Part shown: positions 48,853-57,411 of the stretch, in pieces | How positions within the stretch are numbered: position 1 is the stretch's first letter | How the letters are laid out: every line of letters begins with the position of its first letter | DNA from: DASUAS01 sp963809795 | GTDB lineage: Bacteria > Actinomycetota > Acidimicrobiia > IMCC26256 > DASPTH01 | Assembly: GCA_963809795.1 (NCBI GenBank) | Contig: CAWELN010000006.1 | Coordinates: 186,001 to 250,000, forward strand | Reading direction: 5' to 3' | Length of the DNA stretch: 64,000 bases | Made by a program: the position numbers and the translations under genes | The notes under the pieces: model-generated | The model's input: only the letters and a program-made list of their open reading frames with translations | Database searches by the model: none | Told to the model about the DNA's origin: nothing

Positions 48853-49818
48853 ATGGCCGGCACCAGCAAGGGCGAGTCGCGGGCCGGGGTGCCGCTGACC
48901 AACCTGGACCAGTCGTTGTTCGATGGCGCCGACGCCACCAAGCGCGATCTGGTCGACTACCTCGACGGCGTGCGCGACCTCATCCTGCCGGAGCTCGAGG
49001 AGCGGCCGCTGTCGGTCATCCGGGTGCACCGCGGTCAGGAGGCGTTCATGCAGAAGAACGTCCCGAAGTACACGCCTGACTGGGTGCCGACCGTGCAGCT
49101 GTGGGCGGAGGCCTCGAAGCGCGAGGTCGCGTACGCGCTGTGCAACGACCGGCGCACGCTGCTGTGGTTCGCCAATCAGCGCGCGGTCGAGTACCACCCG
49201 ACGCTCACCACCGTCGAGCGGCCCGACCGCGCCACCCACCTGGTGCTCGACCTCGACCCGCCGGAGGCGGACGCGTTCGCGACGGTGGTCGCGGTGGCGC
49301 GCCTCGTACGGCAGGCGCTCGACGACGTCGGGTTGCGAGGCGCGGTCAAGACGAGTGGTGCGAAGGGTCTGCACGTGTTCGTCCCCGTCGACGACGCGCT
49401 GCCCCTCGAGGACTCGGCTGCCGTCACCCGTGCCATCGCCACCCGCGCGGCCGGCCTGGACCCCGACATCGCCACCACTGCGTTCATCAAGGAGGACCGC
49501 GAGGGCAAGGTGTTCGTCGATTCCACGCGGGTGGCCGGCGCGACCGTCGTCAGCGCCTACAGCCCGCGGGTGCGGCCCGGGGTGCCGGTGTCGTTCCCGG
49601 TGGAGTGGGACGAGCTGGACCGCATCGCTCCCGGCGACTTCACCGTCCACACCGCGCTCGAACAGCTCGAGGGTCGGACGCCGTGGAACGACCTGATGGC
49701 CGATCGGCAGTCGGTACCCACCTCGCTGGTCGAGGAGGGTCACGAGATCCCGGTCGCCCGGGTGCACGCCATGCACGAGGGCAAACGCCGGGCGCGGGAC
49801 CGCCGCACCCGCGGTTGA
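48853..49818 (+). CDS. Stand-alone LigD polymerase domain protein
   Basis: 321 residues, an archaeo-eukaryotic primase-type polymerase (LigD-Pol). The catalytic Asp pair is in HLVLDLDPPEADAFATVV, followed by KTSGAKGLHVFVPV (the HxxxG-like nucleotide segment) and VDSTRVAGATVVSAYSPRVRPGVPVSFPVEW. Early motifs are LTNLDQSLF and DLILPELEERPLSVIRVHRG. Neither phosphoesterase nor ligase domain is present. Stand-alone PolDom proteins act with Ku and a separate ligase in end joining. Ku is not in the window. A second, PE-linked polymerase domain lies at 32725-34318. Confidence 0.88.
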   Translation: MAGTSKGESRAGVPLTNLDQSLFDGADATKRDLVDYLDGVRDLILPELEERPLSVIRVHRGQEAFMQKNVPKYTPDWVPTVQLWAEASKREVAYALCNDRRTLLWFANQRAVEYHPTLTTVERPDRATHLVLDLDPPEADAFATVVAVARLVRQALDDVGLRGAVKTSGAKGLHVFVPVDDALPLEDSAAVTRAIATRAAGLDPDIATTAFIKEDREGKVFVDSTRVAGATVVSAYSPRVRPGVPVSFPVEWDELDRIAPGDFTVHTALEQLEGRTPWNDLMADRQSVPTSLVEEGHEIPVARVHAMHEGKRRARDRRTRG

Positions 49819-49885
49819 CCGTTGGTTGGCCCGCCGAGGAGGCGGGTAGCTCCGAGTGGTCCCCCCAAGTGCAAAGGAGCAGGCG

Positions 49886-50188
49886 ATGGTCAACGTTGCC
49901 CTCTACGTCCCACTCGAAGCCAAGCCCGGCAAGGAAGCGGAGCTCGCGCAGTTCCTGCGTGACGGTCAGGCGCTGGCGGAGCAGGAGCCCGGCACCACTG
50001 CGTGGTTCGCGCTCCGCATGGGCCCGACGACGTTTGCGATCTTCGACGCGTTCCCCGACGACGACGCCCGGCAGTCGCACTTGAACGGTCAGATCGCCGC
50101 CGCGCTCATGGAGAAGGCCGACGACCTCCTCGCGACGCCTCCGTCGATCAACTCGCTCGACGTGATTGCGAGCAAGCTGCCCAGCTGA
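49886..50188 (+). CDS. Antibiotic biosynthesis monooxygenase (ABM) family protein
   Basis: 100 residues, a single ferredoxin-like ABM domain: VNVALYVPLEAKPGKEAELAQFL, then TTAWFALRMGPTTFAIFDAFPDDDARQSHL. The family covers small monooxygenases and heme-degrading or quinone-forming proteins, but the substrate cannot be assigned. AAGGAG is 6 nt before ATG 49886. It ends 16 bp before the convergent amidohydrolase stop. Confidence 0.87.
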   Translation: MVNVALYVPLEAKPGKEAELAQFLRDGQALAEQEPGTTAWFALRMGPTTFAIFDAFPDDDARQSHLNGQIAAALMEKADDLLATPPSINSLDVIASKLPS

Positions 50189-50204
50189 CCCGCGGGCGCG
50201 ACCG

Positions 50205-51116
50205 CTACGCGTCGAACGGTCGTCCGGTGGCGCGTTCGATGGCGTCGGGGATCTTGAACACGCGGAGCGCGTTCTCACGCAGGAACTTCGGCCACACGTG
50301 GTCGCGGAAGGGCACGTTCGGCAGGTCGGCGAACTGGCGCTCGAGCGTGAGCCCGGCGGGGAAGTAGCCGCAGAACATGATCTTGTCGGCACCGCGGGTG
50401 TTGGCGTAGTCGATGATCGCCCTCGGGTAGTGCTTGGGTGCGAACGCGCTGGTCATGTAGTGCAGCCCGGGCCACTTCAGCATCAGCTTCACCGCGAGGT
50501 CCTCCCACGGCTCGCCGCCGTGCATCATCACGATGGTGAGGTCGGGGAAGTCGTAACAGACCTCGTCGAAGCGGAACACCTGTTGTGGCCAGCTCGGCAT
50601 GCGCGGACCGACGATGCCGCCGTTCACGCACATCGGGATGTCGAGCTCGACGCACTTCGCATAGAGCGGGTACATCTTCGGGTCGTCGATCGCGACCTGC
50701 GGCACGCACCCGGACGGGAACACCATCGCCGAGACGACGTCGTGGTCGGCCTTCGCGTCCTCGATCCGGCGGATGGCCCCCATGACGTCGTTCGGATCCA
50801 CCGACATCCCGATCACGAAGCGGTCGGGGTACCGTCGCTGCGCCTCGATGCCGTTCGGCGACAACCCGACGCGCGCGATCCGGATGCCGAACTCGTCCAT
50901 CTTGTCGACGACCCACTCGACGACGTCGGTCCCCTCGGGGACGATGTCGGGCACGCCCTTGAACATGTACTGCACGGGGAATTCCATCTCCCGCACACTC
51001 TCCGCGTCCTTGAGGTTGGCGCGGAAGAAGTCGTAGGACGCCACCTTCTGCTCGATGGAGGTGTGCGGGAAGCCGATCCCGAGGTCGACGATCCCGAGGT
51101 CGGTCGGCATGGTCAC
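50205..51116 (-). CDS. Amidohydrolase family protein (ACMSD-like)
   Basis: 303 residues, a metal-dependent TIM-barrel hydrolase. RFVIGMSVDPNDVMGAIRRIEDAK, VFPSGCVPQVAIDDPKMYPLYAKCVELDIPMCVNGG and VMMHGGEPWEDLAVKLMLKWP (the latter with a His) match the ACMSD-like subgroup; the typical N-terminal H-x-H is not obvious, which suggests a decarboxylase-like or non-metal variant. GTG 51116 overlaps the CoA-transferase stop (GTGA); ATG 51110 is an alternative. In such pairs the amidohydrolase acts in aromatic or CoA-linked degradation, an inference. Confidence 0.82.
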   Translation of the reverse strand: MTMPTDLGIVDLGIGFPHTSIEQKVASYDFFRANLKDAESVREMEFPVQYMFKGVPDIVPEGTDVVEWVVDKMDEFGIRIARVGLSPNGIEAQRRYPDRFVIGMSVDPNDVMGAIRRIEDAKADHDVVSAMVFPSGCVPQVAIDDPKMYPLYAKCVELDIPMCVNGGIVGPRMPSWPQQVFRFDEVCYDFPDLTIVMMHGGEPWEDLAVKLMLKWPGLHYMTSAFAPKHYPRAIIDYANTRGADKIMFCGYFPAGLTLERQFADLPNVPFRDHVWPKFLRENALRVFKIPDAIERATGRPFDA

Positions 51117-52309
51117 GCGACCACCCCCGCAGCCCGCAGGTCGCTGATGTCGTCGCCCATGCCCAGCTCCTCGAGGATGGCGTCGGTGTGCTCGCCGAGC
51201 CCGGGTGATTGCTTGCCGAGCTGCGCGGGCGTGCCGCGGAAGCGGGTGGGGTGCCGGGGTACCCGGGTCCGCCCGACGATGTGATGGTCGTCCTCCTCGA
51301 ACAACCCGATCGCGACCGCGTGCTCGTCGCGGGTGAGCTGCTCGGGTGTGAGGATCATGGCGAAGGGCACCCGCTGGGCCTCGAAGCGGGTGGTCGCCTC
51401 CGCCTGGGTCAGGTTGGCGGCCTGCGCGTACACCATGTCCATGATCGGCTCCATGACCTCGCGGTGCTTGCGCCGCTCGCCGACGGTCGCGACCCGAGGA
51501 TCGTCGTAGCCCTCGACGTCGAGCGCGCGACACATGCCCGCGAAGTCGCCGTCGGACGTCGGTGTGACGATGCCCCACCCGTCCACGAAGCGCATGGGCC
51601 GGAAGCCGGCGACGAACGACGAGTTCATCGACCGGTCGGAGTCGAGGAGCATCTCGTTGCCGGCGGAGTCGGCCCAGAGGAACGACACCACCGCGTCGGC
51701 CATCGACAGCTCGAGGTGCTGCCCGTCGGCTCCGTTGGCCCGCGCCAGCAGCGCGGCGGTGATCGCCTGGCACGCGTAGAGCGCGGTGACCTTGTCGGCG
51801 GCGGTCTGGCGCAGGAACACCGGTACGCCGGTCTCGGGGTCGGCCTGGTTGGTCGCGAACCCGCCGTACGCCTGGATGACGGTGTCGTACGCGCTGCGGT
51901 CCCGGTACGGGCCCTCGGAGCCGAAGCCGGTGAGTGACGCGTAGACGACGTCGGGGTTGAGGGCCCGTACGTGCTCGTACCCGAGGCCGAGCTTGTCCAT
52001 CACGCCCGGCCGGAAGTTCTCGATGACCACGTCGGACTCGGCGGCGAGGCGCAGCGCGATCGCGGCGCCCTCGGCCTGGTGGAGGTCGAGCACGATCGAC
52101 CGCTTGCCCCGGTTGCACACGAGGAAGAGCGCGCTCATGTCGTTCACCGACACGCCGATCCAGCGCGCGATGTCGCCGATGCCCGGGCGCTCGACCTTCA
52201 CGACGTCGGCGCCCTGGTCGGCCAGCAGGGCGGTGGCATAGGGCCCGGTCAATGCGATCGCGAACTCGAGGATGCGGATTCCCCGCAAGGGCCCGGGTGC
52301 GGTGCTCAC
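51113..52309 (-). CDS. CaiB/BaiF CoA-transferase (class III)
   Basis: 398 residues. The class III signature is visible: GIRILEFAIALTGPYATALLADQGADVVKVERPG at the start, IVLDLHQAEG, ENFRPGVMDKLGLGYE and YGGFATNQADPETGVPVF. The catalytic Asp is expected in this region of the family. The reaction is CoA transfer between acyl-CoA and a carboxylic acid. AGGAG 7 nt before GTG 52309, and a TAGTCT -10 candidate at 52352-52357. It forms an operon with the amidohydrolase. Confidence 0.92.
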   Translation of the reverse strand: MSTAPGPLRGIRILEFAIALTGPYATALLADQGADVVKVERPGIGDIARWIGVSVNDMSALFLVCNRGKRSIVLDLHQAEGAAIALRLAAESDVVIENFRPGVMDKLGLGYEHVRALNPDVVYASLTGFGSEGPYRDRSAYDTVIQAYGGFATNQADPETGVPVFLRQTAADKVTALYACQAITAALLARANGADGQHLELSMADAVVSFLWADSAGNEMLLDSDRSMNSSFVAGFRPMRFVDGWGIVTPTSDGDFAGMCRALDVEGYDDPRVATVGERRKHREVMEPIMDMVYAQAANLTQAEATTRFEAQRVPFAMILTPEQLTRDEHAVAIGLFEEDDHHIVGRTRVPRHPTRFRGTPAQLGKQSPGLGEHTDAILEELGMGDDISDLRAAGVVA

Positions 52310-52368
52310 TCGACTGCTCCTCGTGATGATGACATCGGCAACGGCAGCGAGAGACTACGGCGACCGGC

Positions 52369-53024
52369 TCATTCCGCGCCGAGCAGCGTGCGGCAGGGGT
52401 CGAGGCCGGCGATCTCGATGTCGTCGCGCCGGCGGGCCTCCCACCGGTCCCGGGTCAGGATCCACTTCAGGTTGCGGGCCGGGGCGCCCTCACGGGCGAA
52501 GAGCACCGAACCGTTGGGCTCGTACCCGTTGGCCCGGCTGACCGCCGCCGACGCGGGGTTGTCCTCGAACGACGCGCTGTACGCCTCGGTCGCCCCGAGT
52601 CCCTCGAACGCGAGGTGCAGCACCGCGGCCCGCATCTCCGTGCCGAGACCGCGGCCCTGGGCGCGCTGGACGAGCCAGGAGCCGGTCTCGACCGTTCGGG
52701 TGACCGCGAACTGCTCGGCCATGACGTCCTGGATGCCGACCGGCTGCCCGTGCTCGACGACCACCAGGGGCAGGGACCAGCGCGCGGGGAGAGGGCACCG
52801 CGCTGCGACCAGTAGTACTGGAGCATGTTCCGCTCGAGCAGGGGCGACTCCGCGCGCGTCCACGGTACGTAGAACGGCATCGCGTCGCGGTCGTGGATGC
52901 CTTCGGCCGCCAGCGCCACGACCGCCTCGTAGTCGTCGTCGGTGGGGTATCGCAGCTCGAGTCGGGGTGTGCGGACCCGCAACCCGAAGAGCGGCCAGTG
53001 CTGCTCGGACACGACGCCCATCAT
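52369..53024 (-). pseudogene. GNAT acetyltransferase (RimJ/RimL-like), one frameshift
   Basis: The first part reads RVRTPRLELRYPTDDDYEAVVALAAEGIHD, typical of RimJ/RimL-type GNATs, and breaks near 52786-52789 in a run of four G (C on the coding strand). The second part in another frame has RWSLPLVVVEHGQPVGIQDVMAEQFAVTRTVETGSWLVQRAQGRGLGTEMRAAVLHLAFEGLGATEAYSASFEDNPASAAVSRANGYE, containing the acetyl-CoA loop QGRGLGTEM. Adding one base restores a 200-residue protein. The break is at a homopolymer, so a sequencing error is likely. ATG 53024 or a following start may be used. Confidence 0.8.
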
Positions 53025-53078
53025 CCCATCGCCGGCGTCGGTGATGCGCCGACTTTCGCCCGCCGTGTCGCGCGGCGC

Positions 53079-55004
53079 TCAGTCGAGCTCGGTGGCGGCG
53101 CCGGCGAACTGGCTGTTGTAGAGCCTGGCGTACGCACCGTCGCGCTCGAGCAGGTCGTGGTGGTTGCCCTGCTCGACGATGGCGCCGTTCTCCATCACCA
53201 GGATGGTGTCGGCGTCGCGGATGGTCGAGAGCCGGTGGGCGATCACGAAGCTCGTGCGATTCGTGCGCAGCGCGGCCATCGCCTTCTGGATCAGCACCTC
53301 GGTGCGCGTGTCGACCGAGCTGGTCGCCTCGTCGAGGATGAGGATCGTCGGACTGGCCAGGAAGGCGCGCGCGATCGTGAGGAGCTGCTTCTCGCCCGCC
53401 GACACGCTGCTGCCCTCGTCGTCGACCACGGTGTCGTATCCGTTCGGGAGCGAGCGCACGAAGTGGTCGACGTGGGTGGCCTTGGCCGCCTCGACGATCT
53501 GCTCTTCGGTGGCCTCGGGATTCCCGAACGCGATGTTCTCGCGGATCGTGCCCTCGAACAGCCAGGTGTCCTGCAGCACCATGCCCACGTTGGCGCGCAG
53601 GTCGCGGCGGCGCATCTGGGCGACGTCGTTGCCGTCGAGGGTGATGACTCCACCGTCCAGCTCGTAGAAGCGCATCACCAGGTTGACCAGTGTGGTCTTG
53701 CCGGCACCGGTCGGGCCGACGATCGCCACCGTGGCGCCGGGCTCGGCCACGAGCGAGAGGTCTTCGATGAGCGGGCGGGTCGGGTCGTACGAGAACTGCA
53801 CCCGGTCGAACTCGATGCGACCCCGCGGGTGGTCTTCGGTGAGCGGCTCGGCGGGGTCGGGGCTCTGCTCGTCGACGTCGAGGAGCTCGAAGACCCGCTC
53901 GAGCGACGCGATGCCCGACTGCAGCACGTTGGCCATCGCGGCCAGCTGCGTGAGCGGCTGGGTGAACTGGCGCGAGTACTGGATGAACGCCTGGATGTCG
54001 CCGATGCTGATCTGCCCGGCCGAGTAGCGCAGACCGCCGACGACCGCGATGGCGAGGAAGTTGAGGTTCCCGAGGAACATCATCGCCGGCTGGATGGTGC
54101 CGGAGATGAACTGCGCGCCGAAGCTGGAGACGTAGAGCTCCTCGTTCTCCTCGTCGAACCGGCGCTGCACCTCGTCCTGTTGGCCGAACGCGCGCACGAG
54201 GTTGTGGCCGGTGAAGGCCTCTTCGATCTGGCCGTTGAGCGTGCCCGTGTACCGCCACTGGGCGATGAAGCGCTTCTTCGACCGCGAGGTGATGGCCTTC
54301 ATCGTGAGGACCGAGATCGGAACGGTGATGAGGGTGATGATCGCCAACAGCGGCGAGATCGAGATCATCATGATGACCACGCCGATGATCGTGAGGCCCG
54401 ACGTGAGCATCTGGCTCAGCGTCTGCTGGAGGCTCTGCGCGACGTTGTCGATGTCGTTGGTGACGCGGCTCAGCAGATCGCCACGGGGTTGGCTGTCGAT
54501 GTAGGCGATGGGCAAGCGGTTGAGCTTGTCCTCGACGTCGCTGCGCAACTTGTGCATCGAGCGCTGCACGACGCCGGCGAGGATGAAGCTCTGCGTGTAG
54601 GAAAGAGCCCCGGCGCACAAGTAGACGACCAGCGCCTCGAGCAGCACGCGGTTCAGGTCGGCGAAGTTGATGCCGGCGGGGGTCTGGATGCCCGCGACGA
54701 TGATGTTGGTGGCGTGCCCGAGGATGCGGGGCCCGATGACCGTGAGCGTCACGCTCACGACCGCGAGCACCAGCACCGCGATGACGCGGAGGCGTTCCTG
54801 CCGCATGCGGCGCAGGAACCGGCGGACCACGTTGCCGAAGTTCTCGGACCGCTCGACCGGCATGCCGACGCCGAAGCGGGTCCCCGCGTTCACCGCCACT
54901 CGCTGGCCGGCGGCGGGGATCTCGTCCTGCTTGCGCTTCTTCCCGTTGCTCGAGCTGCCGTTGCCGCTCGCGCCGTTGGTGCCGTTGGTGCCGTTGGAGG
55001 TCAT
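53079..55004 (-). CDS. ABC transporter permease/ATPase, subunit 2 of a heterodimeric exporter
   Basis: 641 residues: an N-terminal Gly/Asn/Thr-rich stretch with repeated TNG, six membrane helices (about 70-360) and an ATPase domain with Walker A GPTGAGKTT, Q-loop VLQDTWLF, signature SVSAGEKQL and Walker B ILILDEATSS with catalytic Glu. The signature deviates from LSGGQ. In heterodimeric exporters one site is impaired; here this signature would face the subunit 1 Walker B that lacks Glu. ATG 55004 overlaps the upstream stop (ATGA). Confidence 0.92.
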   Translation of the reverse strand: MTSNGTNGTNGASGNGSSSNGKKRKQDEIPAAGQRVAVNAGTRFGVGMPVERSENFGNVVRRFLRRMRQERLRVIAVLVLAVVSVTLTVIGPRILGHATNIIVAGIQTPAGINFADLNRVLLEALVVYLCAGALSYTQSFILAGVVQRSMHKLRSDVEDKLNRLPIAYIDSQPRGDLLSRVTNDIDNVAQSLQQTLSQMLTSGLTIIGVVIMMISISPLLAIITLITVPISVLTMKAITSRSKKRFIAQWRYTGTLNGQIEEAFTGHNLVRAFGQQDEVQRRFDEENEELYVSSFGAQFISGTIQPAMMFLGNLNFLAIAVVGGLRYSAGQISIGDIQAFIQYSRQFTQPLTQLAAMANVLQSGIASLERVFELLDVDEQSPDPAEPLTEDHPRGRIEFDRVQFSYDPTRPLIEDLSLVAEPGATVAIVGPTGAGKTTLVNLVMRFYELDGGVITLDGNDVAQMRRRDLRANVGMVLQDTWLFEGTIRENIAFGNPEATEEQIVEAAKATHVDHFVRSLPNGYDTVVDDEGSSVSAGEKQLLTIARAFLASPTILILDEATSSVDTRTEVLIQKAMAALRTNRTSFVIAHRLSTIRDADTILVMENGAIVEQGNHHDLLERDGAYARLYNSQFAGAATELD

Positions 55005-56737
55005 GCCACCTCCTCCTCGGCCACGAACTGGGACTCCACGATCTCCTGGTACGTCGGGCAGGACTCGAGCAGCTCGCGGTGGGTGCCGAGCCCGACGATG
55101 CGCCCTTCCTCCAGCACGAGGATCTGGTCGGCCCGCACGATCGTCGAGACCCGCTGCGCGACGATGACCGTCACCGCATCGGTGGTGACCGGTACGAGCG
55201 CGGCGCGCAGCCGCGCGTCGGTGGCGAGGTCGAGGGCGGAGAACGAGTCGTCGAACAGGTAGATGGCGGGTTTGTGCGCGAGGGCGCGCGCGATGGCGAG
55301 TCGTTGCCGTTGCCCGCCGGACACGTTCGTGCCGCCCTGGGCGATCGGCGCATCGAGCTGGTCGGGCTTCGCCTCCACGAAGTCGCGGGCCTGGGCGACC
55401 TCCAACGCCTCCCACACTTCGGCGTCGGTGGCGTCCTGATTGCCGAAGCGCACGTTGGTGGCCACCGTTCCCGAGAAGAGGAACGGCTTCTGGGGGACGA
55501 AGCCGATGAGGCGTTCGACGAGGCGTTGGTCGAGCTCGCGCACGTCGATCCCACTGATCAGCACTTGACCGTTGGTCGCGTCGAACAACCGCGCGATCAG
55601 GTTGAGCAGCGCGGTCTTGCCCGAGCCGGTGCTCCCGATGATGGCGAGCGTCTGGCCCGCCTCGACCCGGAAGTTGAGGTCGTGCAGCACCGGCTGCTCG
55701 GCGCCGGGGAACGCGAACTCGGCGTGCCGCAGCTCGAGCGTCACCGCGCCGGGGAGCTCGGTGACGCCGTCGGTGGGATTCACCACCGAGGAAGACGTGC
55801 GCAGCACCTCCTGGATGCGCCCGGCGCACACCGAGGCCCGGGGGCCCATCATGAGCACGAAGGTGCTCATCATCACGGCCATCAGGATCTGGATGAGGTA
55901 GCTCAGGAAGGCGACCAGCGAGCCCACCTGCATCTGCCCGGAATTGATGCGGCCCGCACCGAAGTACACGGCCGCGACGCTCGAGATGTTGATGGTGAGC
56001 AGCACGGCCGGGAACATCACGGCCATCATCCGGCCGGTCTTCAGCGACGTCTCGGTGAGATCGGCGTTGCCCTTGCCGAAGCGCACGGCTTCGTCGGGCT
56101 CGCGGACGAAGGCCCGCACCACCCGCATGCCGCTGATCTGCTCGCGCAGCACCTGGTTCACGCGGTCGATGCGGTTCTGCATCTTCGTGAACTGCGGGTG
56201 CATGCGGATCGCGACCTGGCCCACGCTCAGCAGCAGGATCGGAATGGCGACCAGGAGGATCAGCGAGAGCGGGCCGTCTTCCCGGACCGCGAAGATCACC
56301 CCGCCGATGATCATGATCGGCGCGGTGACGAACAGGGTGAGCGTCATCAAGGTGAAGACCTGCACCTGGGTGACGTCGTTGGTGAGACGCGTGATCAACG
56401 ACGGGGCGCCGAACTGGCCGACCTCGCGAGCCGAGTACCCCATCACGGTGTGGAACAGGTCGCGGCGCACGTCGCGCCCGAAGCCCATCGCCGAGCGGGC
56501 GCCGAAGAACGTCGCCGCGACCGCGAAGCAGACCTGCACCAGGGTGACGGCGAGCATCACCGCGCCGACCTTCCAGATGTAGCTCGTGTTGCCCTTCAAC
56601 GCGCCGTTGTCGATGATGTTCGCGTTGAGCGTGGGTAGGGTGAGCGTCGCCACCGACTGGATCGTCTGGAAGATCAGGACGAAGCCGAGCCACTTGCGGT
56701 ACGGCGCCAGGTAGTCGCGCATCAGCTTGATCAGCAC
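55001..56737 (-). CDS. ABC transporter permease/ATPase, subunit 1 of a heterodimeric exporter
   Basis: 578 residues with six membrane helices (about 10-300) and an ATPase domain: Walker A GSTGSGKTA, Q-loop FVPQKPFLF, signature NVSGGQRQR, Walker B AIYLFDDSFSALD, in which Asp replaces the catalytic Glu. This matches the degenerate-site subunit of type IV heterodimeric exporters. GTG 56737 is chosen because GAGGAG is 5 nt upstream, and it overlaps the stop of the TetR gene by 7 nt. Substrate is unknown; TetR-linked exporters often extrude drugs or lipids. Confidence 0.92.
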   Translation of the reverse strand: MLIKLMRDYLAPYRKWLGFVLIFQTIQSVATLTLPTLNANIIDNGALKGNTSYIWKVGAVMLAVTLVQVCFAVAATFFGARSAMGFGRDVRRDLFHTVMGYSAREVGQFGAPSLITRLTNDVTQVQVFTLMTLTLFVTAPIMIIGGVIFAVREDGPLSLILLVAIPILLLSVGQVAIRMHPQFTKMQNRIDRVNQVLREQISGMRVVRAFVREPDEAVRFGKGNADLTETSLKTGRMMAVMFPAVLLTINISSVAAVYFGAGRINSGQMQVGSLVAFLSYLIQILMAVMMSTFVLMMGPRASVCAGRIQEVLRTSSSVVNPTDGVTELPGAVTLELRHAEFAFPGAEQPVLHDLNFRVEAGQTLAIIGSTGSGKTALLNLIARLFDATNGQVLISGIDVRELDQRLVERLIGFVPQKPFLFSGTVATNVRFGNQDATDAEVWEALEVAQARDFVEAKPDQLDAPIAQGGTNVSGGQRQRLAIARALAHKPAIYLFDDSFSALDLATDARLRAALVPVTTDAVTVIVAQRVSTIVRADQILVLEEGRIVGLGTHRELLESCPTYQEIVESQFVAEEEVA

Positions 56738-57321
56738 GGCGACTCCTCGGCGCACGGGCGGCGGATGCCGTCGAGGAGCACCGCGACGATGTCTTCGGAC
56801 GTGAGCGGTTCGTCGGTGCCGAAGGCCGGGTGCACGCAGGCGAACGTGAGCCCGCGCAGCACGCGTGCGGCGTCAGCCGGTGCGCGCGAGAGCTGCTCGG
56901 CCTCCGACTCGAAGATCGCGGTGAGCGCGGGGAGCTCGGTGCTGCGTTGCTGCGTCGCGCCGCGGGTCGTGCCCGACGCCACGCTCAACACGTTGAACGC
57001 GTACAGCACGCGCTCGCGCAGGATCCCGACCGCGGCGATCAACCGGTCTTCGAACGAGAGGGTCGGGTCGATGGAGCGGATGGCGGCCTCGGTGGGCGCA
57101 GGGTCGAGCGCAGCCTCGATGACCGCGTCGAGCAACGCGGTCTTGTCCTCGAAGACGCGGAAGATGGTGCCTTCGGCGATGCCGGCCGCCTGCGCGATCT
57201 CGCGGGTGGTGACCGCCGCCCCCTGCTCGAGGAAGAGCGGAAGGGTGGCGGCGACGATCGCCGAGCGTCGCTCCGCGAGCGGCAGGGCCGCAGCCCGCAC
57301 CCGTCCGGTCACCTGGGTCAT
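56731..57321 (-). CDS. TetR family regulator of the ABC exporter
   Basis: 196 residues. The HTH is VTTREIAQAAGIAEGTIFRVF with EDKTALLDAVIEA after it. The effector domain is helical. ATG 57321 has a TATACT -10 box 7 nt upstream and a 20-bp palindrome just behind it, so the gene is leaderless and very likely autoregulated. It is the first gene of the unit with the two ABC genes (7-nt overlap with the next start). The natural ligand is unknown. Confidence 0.9.
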   Translation of the reverse strand: MTQVTGRVRAAALPLAERRSAIVAATLPLFLEQGAAVTTREIAQAAGIAEGTIFRVFEDKTALLDAVIEAALDPAPTEAAIRSIDPTLSFEDRLIAAVGILRERVLYAFNVLSVASGTTRGATQQRSTELPALTAIFESEAEQLSRAPADAARVLRGLTFACVHPAFGTDEPLTSEDIVAVLLDGIRRPCAEESPC

Positions 57322-57328
57322 GGGCCCG

Positions 57329-57334
57329 AGTATA
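57329..57334 (-). promoter_or_regulatory. Leaderless -10 box (TATACT) of the TetR-ABC operon
   Basis: Minus-strand TATACT ends 7 nt before ATG 57321. The likely -35 region falls inside the palindromic operator. Confidence 0.65.
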
Positions 57335-57335
57335 G

Positions 57336-57355
57336 CTGAGTGAGGACTCACTCAG
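57336..57355. promoter_or_regulatory. Palindromic operator CTGAGTGAGGACTCACTCAG
   Basis: A perfect 9-2-9 palindrome immediately upstream of the -10 box of the TetR gene. Size and position fit a TetR dimer site that blocks RNA polymerase. Confidence 0.75.
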
Positions 57356-57411
57356 TCAGGGAATTCCGTGGGAAACGGTGTGCTCGGGCCCGACGTGGCA
57401 GGGTGCGGGAC

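Noticed and set aside
54972..54997. Tandem GCCGTTGGT repeats at the start of ABC subunit 2
   Set aside because: A short in-frame Thr-Asn-Gly repeat in a flexible N-terminus; no independent function is implied.
53079..56693. An open frame that appears to fuse both ABC subunits into one protein of about 1,200 residues
   Set aside because: The upstream half is a frame shadow of subunit 1, which is encoded in another frame with its own start, Shine-Dalgarno and conserved motifs; the two genes meet in an ATGA overlap.
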